From NCBI GenBank assembly GCA_022601215.1, contig JAHZIZ010000292.1:1-12230 (forward strand): DNA of 12,230 nucleotides, in the 5' to 3' direction. Within the stretch, counting starts at the first letter, position 1. Every line of letters begins with the position of its first letter. The position numbers and the translations under genes are program-made. Below, in pieces: positions 6,267 through 12,230 of the stretch. The stretch comes from Bacteroidota bacterium (GTDB lineage: Bacteria > Bacteroidota > Bacteroidia > Flavobacteriales > Flavobacteriaceae). A model generated the notes under the pieces. It was not told where the DNA came from and searched no databases. It was given only the letters and a program-made list of their open reading frames with translations.

Positions 6267-6854
6267 GTGAAATACCTTACTCCCATAATTGTTATACTCA
6301 CATTTGTGATCACAATCTTTTCCTGTGGTTCTTCTGAAGAAAATGAGCTTCCTTTACAAGATGTCCAGCTAGATACCCTTCGCTACGGTAAAACAGCCTA
6401 TGCGTTTCCAAGAGTATCAAACAATGTTCAAGAAATTACAGCCAATTGGTTGTTTTATTCTGAATTTGAAACCACTATGACAGGTTTGAAAAATTTAACC
6501 CTTGAGGAACTTAAGGATAATACAAGGTTGCTACTGGAATACACAGACTCAATTAGAACCAAACTTCCAGACACTTTAATCACTCGATCAATTGGATCTC
6601 GTATACGAGTTATAAAAACACGACTAAAATTATTGGAGCTAGAAGCCAATAAAGGAAGAATAGATAGCACCAAAATCGAGATGCAAATAGCCGAAACTCA
6701 AGCAGCTGTGAACAATTTTGTTGTTCAGATTAACGAAAAATTTCAAAAGGATGGTATCGACTTGCAACGCGTTGAAAATGAAAAAAAAGAATTGGAAAAA
6801 CAACGAAACTATCTCGATTCCATTCAACAATTAGAATTGCGAGATCAGAAATAA
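6267..6854 (+). CDS. Small coiled-coil lipoprotein of unknown function
   Basis: The product is 195 residues. The GTG start is followed by MKYLTPIIVILTFVITIFSC, an SPase II signal peptide with the lipidated cysteine at residue 20 and an acidic mature start (GSSEENE). The next Met is at residue 71, well past the signal peptide, so the GTG is the only sensible start. The mature protein is largely helical and highly charged. Residues about 105-195 look like long amphipathic helices (IRVIKTRLKLLELEANKG, VENEKKELEKQRNYLDSIQQ) fit for a coiled coil. Similar flavobacterial lipoproteins are sometimes labelled as viral A-type inclusion proteins on coiled-coil similarity alone, a name that carries no functional meaning here. 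It lies 57 bases before the M13 peptidase gene on the same strand with no terminator between, so the two may be co-transcribed. Confidence 0.82.
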   Translation: MKYLTPIIVILTFVITIFSCGSSEENELPLQDVQLDTLRYGKTAYAFPRVSNNVQEITANWLFYSEFETTMTGLKNLTLEELKDNTRLLLEYTDSIRTKLPDTLITRSIGSRIRVIKTRLKLLELEANKGRIDSTKIEMQIAETQAAVNNFVVQINEKFQKDGIDLQRVENEKKELEKQRNYLDSIQQLELRDQK

Positions 6855-6911
6855 CAAAACACTGTAACAAATAATTTAATAGACTACATATACGTAACTA
6901 AAATCAATACA

Positions 6912-8975
6912 ATGAAAAAACAAATTATCAATAACTTCTTTGGACTTGGTGCCTTACTTATAGTCATGAGTTCTTGTGGAGATAAAAAACAAACAGCCCA
7001 AGTGGATGATACACCACACGGTCTTATTTTGGCCAATATGGATACTTTGGTCAACCCAAAAGATGACTTTTACAATTATGTAAATGGTACCTGGATGAAG
7101 GATACCGAAATCCCAGCAGATCGCTCAAGTTGGGGTGGTTTTTCTGTATTACGTAAATCAACAGATGCAGATGTGTTAGAGATATTGGCTAAGGCTAAAG
7201 AAAGTGGCAAATATGCTCCTGAAACTGATCAGGCTAAGGCCATGTATATTTTCGATTCGAAATTGAATATGGAAGCGCGTAACCAAGCAGGTATTGCTCC
7301 ATTACAATCCAGTCTGGATGCTATTGCTTCCATAAATACGATCGCAGACCTTCAAACCGTTTTAGCGAAAGACCCAGCGGCCTCTTCTCCTTTTATTGGA
7401 ATTGGAGCCTCTGCCGACTTAAACGACAGTTCTATGAATGCGGCTTATTTATGGCAAGGAGGTTTAGGCCTTCCAGATCGTGATTACTACTTGGATCAAG
7501 ATGACAAGTCAAAAGAAATTCGTGAAGAGTACAAAAAGCACGTGGCACGAATGTTACAATTTTTAGGAGATAGTGAGGCCGCAGCAAAAGCTTCTGCCGA
7601 TAAGATTCTGGAAATGGAAACACAATTAGCACTACCTCGTTTGGACAAAGTTCAAAGCCGCGATGCACGTAACTTCAATAATCCAAAAAGTATTGCCGAA
7701 GCTCAAGAATTATTACCGTCAGTTAGTATTTCGAAGTTGATTGTAGATCTTGACATTAAAAAAGAATTAGATACACTTATCGTTACTCAACCAAAGTATC
7801 TAATCGCCTTGGAAACCTTCTTTCAAAACACTCCAATTGAGGACGTTAAAACCCTCGTTCGATGGGATACTTTTAACAATGCCGCCGGGTTACTAACTGA
7901 AGAAATTGAAGTGGCAGACTGGGAATTCTATAGAAAATACCTTCGTGGTGATAAAGAGCAACGCCCTGCAGACGAGCGAGCTTTGGCTACAGTTAACGGA
8001 TCAGTAGGAGAAGCCTTAGGGCAATTGTATGTGGACGAAAAATTTCCACCAGAAGCAAAAGAAAAAGCGGAAAAAATGATTGCTAATGTAATCGCTGCTT
8101 TCCAAGATCGTATTCAAGGGTTGGATTGGATGAGTGATAGTACTAAGGTGAAAGCAGTTGAAAAACTTGACAAATTCACCGTAAAAATTGGATATCCAAA
8201 TGATTGGGAAGATTACTCTAATATGACCGTAACGGCAGATAATTCATATTTCGAAAATATGATGGCCGTTGGAAAATGGGGTCAAGATAAAAATCTAAGT
8301 GAAATCGGGGAACCTGTTGATAAAACAGAATGGGGAATGTCTCCTCAAACGGTAAACGCATATTTCAATCCATTAAATAACGAAATCGTATTTCCGGCCG
8401 CCATTTTGCAGCCTCCTTTCTATGACTACTTAGCGGATGAAGCTGTTAACTATGGCGGTATTGGAGCTGTGATTGGACATGAAATTTCACACGCCTTTGA
8501 CGATAGTGGCGCTCGTTTTGATGCGAACGGAAACCTTGTGAATTGGTGGAGTGATGAAGATTTAGCTCAATTTACAGAAAGAGGTGACGCTTTAGCAGCT
8601 CAGTACGATGCCATTGAAGTGTTGGATAGCGTATACATTAATGGAAAGTTCACATTAGGTGAAAACATTGGTGACTTAGGAGGCGTTTTAGGTTCTTATG
8701 ATGGCTTACAGAAATTCTTTAGTGATAATGGTAGGCCAGCTGATATTGATGGTTTTACTGCCGAACAGCGTTTCTTCATGAGCTGGGCCACGGTTTGGAG
8801 AACATTATCAAGAGAAGATGCATTGCGTACACAGATTAAAACAGATCCTCATTCTCCTGGACGATACAGAGCAACACAACCCTTGCAAAATATTGATTCT
8901 TTTTATGAGGCTTTCGATATCAAAGAAGGTGACGGAATGTGGTTAGCACCCGAAGAAAGAGTTCGCATTTGGTAA
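6912..8975 (+). CDS. M13 family zinc metallopeptidase (PepO/neprilysin type), lipoprotein
   Basis: This 687-residue zinc endopeptidase of the neprilysin/PepO family cleaves oligopeptides. Residues 1-21 are a lipoprotein signal with C22 in VMSSCGD, so the enzyme is membrane-anchored on the periplasmic side or outer surface. The N-terminal M13 domain (about 45-425) begins with the family motif DDFYNYVNGTW (51-61). The catalytic domain (about 480-687) has NAYFNP (482-487), the zinc motif HEISH (H523, E524, H527), the third ligand E584 with D588 in GENIGDLGG, and the substrate-binding H647 and R651 in DPHSPGRYR. It ends in VRIW, as usual for the family. Length is typical (about 670-690 residues) and no key residue is missing. 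The ATG at 6912 lies in an A-rich context without a Shine-Dalgarno. It follows the coiled-coil lipoprotein gene closely and ends at a terminator shared with the convergent MATE gene. Confidence 0.96.
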   Translation: MKKQIINNFFGLGALLIVMSSCGDKKQTAQVDDTPHGLILANMDTLVNPKDDFYNYVNGTWMKDTEIPADRSSWGGFSVLRKSTDADVLEILAKAKESGKYAPETDQAKAMYIFDSKLNMEARNQAGIAPLQSSLDAIASINTIADLQTVLAKDPAASSPFIGIGASADLNDSSMNAAYLWQGGLGLPDRDYYLDQDDKSKEIREEYKKHVARMLQFLGDSEAAAKASADKILEMETQLALPRLDKVQSRDARNFNNPKSIAEAQELLPSVSISKLIVDLDIKKELDTLIVTQPKYLIALETFFQNTPIEDVKTLVRWDTFNNAAGLLTEEIEVADWEFYRKYLRGDKEQRPADERALATVNGSVGEALGQLYVDEKFPPEAKEKAEKMIANVIAAFQDRIQGLDWMSDSTKVKAVEKLDKFTVKIGYPNDWEDYSNMTVTADNSYFENMMAVGKWGQDKNLSEIGEPVDKTEWGMSPQTVNAYFNPLNNEIVFPAAILQPPFYDYLADEAVNYGGIGAVIGHEISHAFDDSGARFDANGNLVNWWSDEDLAQFTERGDALAAQYDAIEVLDSVYINGKFTLGENIGDLGGVLGSYDGLQKFFSDNGRPADIDGFTAEQRFFMSWATVWRTLSREDALRTQIKTDPHSPGRYRATQPLQNIDSFYEAFDIKEGDGMWLAPEERVRIW

Positions 8976-8995
8976 TTTACCCTTAAACAATAAAT

Positions 8996-9024
8996 AAAAG
9001 AGTCCAATTTTGGGCTCTTTTTTT
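8996..9024. terminator. Shared bidirectional terminator between M13 and MATE genes
   Basis: AAAGAGTCC (8997-9005) pairs with GGGCTCTTT (9012-9020), with one T-G wobble, and is followed by further T to 9024 for the plus strand. On the minus strand the stem is followed by TTTTATTTATT. The plus-side T tract runs into the MATE stop codon (9023-9025), so the two transcripts end on the same few bases. Confidence 0.88.
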
Positions 9025-10399
9025 ATGTCGCAGCGAGATCTGTTTTGACCGCCTTCTGAAGAAAATATCCCGTTACAAGAGTAGATAGAACATCGGCAAT
9101 AGGAAAGGAAACCCAAACACCAAAAACACCTATAAAATTAGGTAATAGTAAGAGTAAAGGAATTAAGAAAAACCCCTGTTTAGTCAATCCAAGTAATAAA
9201 GCTGGAGTGGCTTTACCAATGGCTTGAAAATAGGAAGTTCCAATAAGTTGAATGACAATCACAGGAGTCGCAGCAAACACCCAACGCAGTGCATTTGGAG
9301 TTCGTCTCATAATCTCAGCATTGTTGGCTAAGGTGTCAGCATCTAAAGTGTCAGCATTGCTAATAAATAAAGAAACTAGGCTCGACGGAAATGCCATAAT
9401 CAGCATAAAAATCACTAAGGCCAATATTCCCGAATACTTAATAGACGTTTGGATCGATTCTCTAACTCTACCATACTGTCTTGCTCCATAATTATAGCCT
9501 GCAATTGGTAAAAACCCTTGATTTACTCCAATAACCGGGAATAGCGCAAACATGAGCATTCTGCTTATAATTCCATAGGAAGCGACATCTAAGGGATCTC
9601 CATGGGCAATTAATACACGAATTAATAAAATTCCCAAAACAGCAATAACGCCTTGTCTCGCCAGAGTAACAAAACTTAATCCTGCTATTTCTTTTACTAG
9701 TTTAGTGTCCAATAACAACGACTTGGATTTTAGTCGCAATTCACTTTTAAAAACAAAAAACCAAAAAATAAACCCAAAACAAATGCCGTAGCTTATAAAA
9801 GTAGCCCACGCGGCACCTTCCATTCCCATACCATATACTTTAATAAGTATATAATCCATAATAATGTTACCTATGGCAGGTAACAACATAGCATACATAG
9901 CAAATTTTGGTTTTCCCTCGGCACGAATCACATTGTTGCCCATCATACACAAAGCCAGCATTACAATACCATAAAGCACAATCCGATAATAGGTAAGTGC
10001 TAATTCTTTAAACGCTGGTGCTGCTCCAAAAAATTCGATCAAAGAATCTTGAAAGACCAGGCCAAGAATGGCTAGGGCACCCGAGATAGTCAATGTAAGG
10101 CTCAATTGATTTCCGAAGACCTTAAGTGCTTTATTATAATTGCCCGCCCCTAGAGCACGAGATAAGACAGAGCTTCCTCCTATTCCTAATGCCAATCCTA
10201 TCGCAGCTATAAAAAAGGTGGGTTGTACTACAACGGTAATGGCGGAAATCCCCATGGAGCCTATCCAACGACCCACAAAAATGGTGTCTACAATCATATT
10301 GAGGCTCATCACTAGAATCCCAATAGATGCCGGTACTGCCTGTTGCACCAACAAAGTGCTAATAGACTCTGTTCCGAGTTTTGTAGAATTTTTAGCCAT
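9023..10399 (-). CDS. MATE family efflux transporter
   Basis: This 458-residue inner-membrane antiporter of the multidrug and toxic compound extrusion family uses a Na+ or H+ gradient to export organic compounds. About twelve hydrophobic segments are visible in two similar halves. Family blocks include VDTIFVGRWIG in the first segment, GSSVLSRALGAG before the second cytoplasmic loop, NNVIRAEGKPKFAMYAML (half 1), and the matching second-half blocks GVNQGFLPIAGYNYGA and SYFQAIGKATPALLLGL. The ATG at 10397-10399 is chosen: an upstream TTG at 10421-10423 would add eight polar residues lying inside hemH. From the ATG the gene starts 4 bases after the hemH stop, implying one transcript and probable translational coupling. 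The substrate cannot be read from the sequence; the context suggests a porphyrin, heme or iron-related compound, which is inference only. Confidence 0.93.
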   Translation of the reverse strand: MAKNSTKLGTESISTLLVQQAVPASIGILVMSLNMIVDTIFVGRWIGSMGISAITVVVQPTFFIAAIGLALGIGGSSVLSRALGAGNYNKALKVFGNQLSLTLTISGALAILGLVFQDSLIEFFGAAPAFKELALTYYRIVLYGIVMLALCMMGNNVIRAEGKPKFAMYAMLLPAIGNIIMDYILIKVYGMGMEGAAWATFISYGICFGFIFWFFVFKSELRLKSKSLLLDTKLVKEIAGLSFVTLARQGVIAVLGILLIRVLIAHGDPLDVASYGIISRMLMFALFPVIGVNQGFLPIAGYNYGARQYGRVRESIQTSIKYSGILALVIFMLIMAFPSSLVSLFISNADTLDADTLANNAEIMRRTPNALRWVFAATPVIVIQLIGTSYFQAIGKATPALLLGLTKQGFFLIPLLLLLPNFIGVFGVWVSFPIADVLSTLVTGYFLQKAVKTDLAAT

Positions 10400-10403
10400 G
10401 AGC

Positions 10404-11447
10404 TTAGGCGATGGCGGTTTCAATGGACACTATACGCCATTCTTCAATCCAGTTAGCGATTAACTGTGCAAAATCGTCTCCATCATTTAAACAAGGAATC
10501 GTGGTGAATTCCTCACCACCTACTTCATGAAAAATCTCCTGACCTTCCATGGCTATTTCTTCCAAAGTTTCTAAACAATCACTTACAAACGCCGGCGTTA
10601 CGATGGCCATTTTTTTCATTCCCTGTTTGCCAAAACGCTCAATAGTTCTATCTGTGTAAGGTTGCAACCATGGATCAAATCCCAGTCGAGACTGAAAGGA
10701 TGTAGAATAGGTTCCTCTTTTAAGCCCTAAATATTTTGCCACGTTTACGGTGGTAATTTCACATTGATGCCTATAGCAGAACTCATGCTGTTTAGAGCCC
10801 ATTTTAAAACAGCACTTGCCATCCATTTTACAATTCCCGCCCGTAATGTCGCTTTTCCTTATGTGCCTTTCAGGCACGCCATGATAGCTAAACAACAAAT
10901 GTTCATAGTCAAGACCTTCCAGCTGTTTTTTAATACTCTCTGATAACACCTTAACATAATCCTTTTTATGATAAAAGGCGGGTGTCCTAGTAATCGTTAT
11001 TCCTGGAAAAAATTGGGCAACTAATTCATCTACCTTCACATCTATTGTCTCCGTTGTAGCCATAGCAAATTGCGGATACAAGGGAACCGTTTTAACATGG
11101 GTTACTCCTTGATCCACTAATTCCTGGATTCCCTTTTTTAATGTCATGCTACCATATCGCATGGCTAAGGCCACCGGTACATTTACTCGCTCTTGTACTT
11201 TTTTCTGAAGCCGTTCACTTAATACGATTAATGGAGATCCTTCTTCCCACCAAATTTTGGCGTATGCTTCAGCCGATTTCTTAGGACGGGTATTTAAAAT
11301 GATGCCACGAACTAATAATATTCTCGCCCACTTTGGCAAGTCAATTACTCGAGGGTCCATTAAAAACTCATCGAGATACTTTTTTACATCTTTAGGGTTG
11401 GTACTATCTGGAGAGCCCAGATTTACAAGAAGTACGCCTTTCTTCAT
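10404..11447 (-). CDS. hemH: Ferrochelatase
   Basis: This 347-residue ferrochelatase (EC 4.98.1.1) inserts Fe2+ into protoporphyrin IX in the last step of protoheme synthesis. MKKGVLLVNLGSP is the classic N-terminus. The catalytic histidine is in LLFSYHGVPERH (H189), and the conserved acidic residue is E293 in VSDCLETLEEI. TVPLYPQFA and TSFQSRLGFDPWLQPYTD are further family signatures. Between the catalytic His and the CYRHQC motif the protein has a cysteine cluster (C206, C212, C213, C224, C229). The ATG at 11445-11447 is chosen. A TTG at 11469-11471 would add eight residues, but it sits inside a perfect -7 promoter box. It is the first gene of a likely hemH-MATE operon and lies downstream of the AraC regulator gene on the same strand, 76 bases away. 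Confidence 0.96.
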   Translation of the reverse strand: MKKGVLLVNLGSPDSTNPKDVKKYLDEFLMDPRVIDLPKWARILLVRGIILNTRPKKSAEAYAKIWWEEGSPLIVLSERLQKKVQERVNVPVALAMRYGSMTLKKGIQELVDQGVTHVKTVPLYPQFAMATTETIDVKVDELVAQFFPGITITRTPAFYHKKDYVKVLSESIKKQLEGLDYEHLLFSYHGVPERHIRKSDITGGNCKMDGKCCFKMGSKQHEFCYRHQCEITTVNVAKYLGLKRGTYSTSFQSRLGFDPWLQPYTDRTIERFGKQGMKKMAIVTPAFVSDCLETLEEIAMEGQEIFHEVGGEEFTTIPCLNDGDDFAQLIANWIEEWRIVSIETAIA

Positions 11448-11468
11448 AAGTGGTAATTTTCGGAAACA

Positions 11469-11476
11469 CAAAAATA
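11469..11476 (-). promoter_or_regulatory. -7 promoter box for hemH-MATE
   Basis: On the minus strand this reads TATTTTTG, an exact match to TAnnTTTG, 21 bases before the hemH ATG. The region 20-25 bases upstream is T-rich (CTTTTTAAG) rather than a clean TTTG. Its position implies a leader of roughly 15 bases. Confidence 0.5.
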
Positions 11477-11523
11477 CAACTAGAACGGCTAAGGTTTCTT
11501 AAAAAGTTGGTAAAGTTAAAACC

Positions 11524-12230
11524 CTAACCAGATAAGCCCATAACAAATTTTTTAGGTGTCGTACCAAATTTCTTTTTAAAGGCTGTTATAAAGTGACTGG
11601 CCGTACTATATCCAACCTTTAATCCAACTTCATTGACATTATGACTTCCGCTTGCTAGTAATTGTCGAGCGACTTCCATTTTATAATCGAACAAAAAGCT
11701 AAAGACACTATCACCATAAATTTGCTTAAACCCTTCCTTAAGCTTATTAATTGGAAGTTGAATTTCATCCGCCAACTCCTGAAGGGTAGGTGGCTCGGCC
11801 ATTCTGAAAATGACAATCTCTTTGGCTTTTTTAATTTTGGCAACGTTGTGTTCATCTACTAAAAACGGGCATTGTTCCACATCAACATCCTCTTCTCTAT
11901 TAAAATATAAACTCAATAATTCATAGGCCTTCCCTTTGAAATACAAAGACTTGATGGAAGGATGTAGGTTAAAATTTACCAACTGATTGAGCACTATAGC
12001 CATCGAGGGGGAAATTTTTCCATCTTTATAATACTTTCTATCCTTATTCTCATCACTTAAAAAGGTTATGTAATGTGCTTCGGAAGAAAATAAACTGTGA
12101 AACTTTTTAATAGGGATTAAAACCGAAAGTACCCAAGAATGCCCCTGTATAGAAACCTCAATAGGGAGTTCTCGCTGAGGATTATATAACAACAAAGAAT
12201 TGTTTTCCAATATGGGTAGTCTATAATTAC
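11524..12230 (-). CDS. AraC-family transcriptional regulator, 5' end cut by window
   Basis: The frame stays open from the TAG at 11524-11526 to the window edge. A TTG at 12208-12210 is not a convincing start, because six more sense codons (ending RLPI) precede it, so the N-terminus lies outside. The visible 234 residues are the end of a sensory domain plus a C-terminal double helix-turn-helix. The first HTH is around PTLQELADEIQLPINKLKEG. The second is around VNEVGLKVGYSTASHFITAF, followed by KKKFGTTPKKF, the AraC/XylS signature. The layout, with the sensor half rich in beta strands before a helical linker, resembles PchR-like regulators of about 300 or more residues that respond to siderophore or iron compounds. 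Its position next to hemH suggests control of heme or iron genes, which is inferred. No terminator is evident before hemH, so read-through is possible. Confidence 0.88.
   Translation of the reverse strand, partial: NYRLPILENNSLLLYNPQRELPIEVSIQGHSWVLSVLIPIKKFHSLFSSEAHYITFLSDENKDRKYYKDGKISPSMAIVLNQLVNFNLHPSIKSLYFKGKAYELLSLYFNREEDVDVEQCPFLVDEHNVAKIKKAKEIVIFRMAEPPTLQELADEIQLPINKLKEGFKQIYGDSVFSFLFDYKMEVARQLLASGSHNVNEVGLKVGYSTASHFITAFKKKFGTTPKKFVMGLSG

Noticed and set aside
9252..9491. Plus-strand ORF within the MATE gene
   Set aside because: Shadow frame of hydrophobic-helix codons; no independent evidence.
10140..10463. 107-codon plus-strand ORF across the MATE/hemH junction
   Set aside because: Antisense to two identified genes and their 4-base junction; proline-rich translation with no recognisable family.
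11662..11862. 66-codon plus-strand ORF antisense to the AraC gene
   Set aside because: Overlaps the conserved HTH coding region and has no supporting signal.
1..12230. CRISPR array, transposon, phage or toxin-antitoxin system
   Set aside because: I found no regularly spaced repeats, transposase or integrase motifs, terminal inverted repeats or small paired genes. The genes look like ordinary chromosomal content.

Overview
The window looks like chromosomal DNA of a Bacteroidota bacterium, most likely a marine member of the Flavobacteriaceae. The evidence is: three proteins with a C-terminal type IX secretion (T9SS type A) sorting domain, several SPase II lipoproteins, low-GC codon use, no clear Shine-Dalgarno sequences, TAnnTTTG-type -7 promoter boxes, and a short-chain (GalE-like) L-threonine dehydrogenase. 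I see no tRNA, rRNA, CRISPR array, insertion sequence or phage gene. This is a reading of the sequence alone; no database search was run.

Layout. Positions 1-318 hold the 3' end of a T9SS cargo gene. It converges, across a bidirectional terminator, on a minus-strand gene for an AA10 lytic polysaccharide monooxygenase (LPMO) that carries its own T9SS domain (432-1349). The 474-base gap upstream of the LPMO contains a 34-bp near-perfect palindrome 25 bases before its start codon, a terminator-like hairpin with no assigned gene, and a short tandem repeat. Next, on the plus strand, come an unknown lipoprotein (1824-2426, strong terminator) and a large secreted M14 zinc carboxypeptidase with a T9SS domain (2623-5016, terminator). 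A minus-strand L-threonine 3-dehydrogenase (5207-6154) is divergent from two plus-strand lipoprotein genes: a small coiled-coil protein (6267-6854) and an M13 neprilysin/PepO-type peptidase (6912-8975). The right end is a minus-strand block: AraC-family regulator (cut by the window edge), ferrochelatase hemH, and a MATE efflux transporter starting 4 bases after the hemH stop. The M13 gene and the MATE gene converge on one shared terminator.

How the genes fit together. The left two thirds encode extracellular or surface degradation of polymers: a copper LPMO, probably for chitin or a similar polysaccharide, and two metallopeptidases. Threonine dehydrogenase would use the amino acids released. 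The right end is a heme locus in which an iron/heme-type AraC regulator, ferrochelatase and a tightly coupled exporter suggest control of heme or porphyrin levels. Nothing here is clearly a new system. The points most worth checking are the T9SS-routed LPMO with its palindromic upstream site, the hemH-MATE coupling, and the cysteine cluster in HemH.
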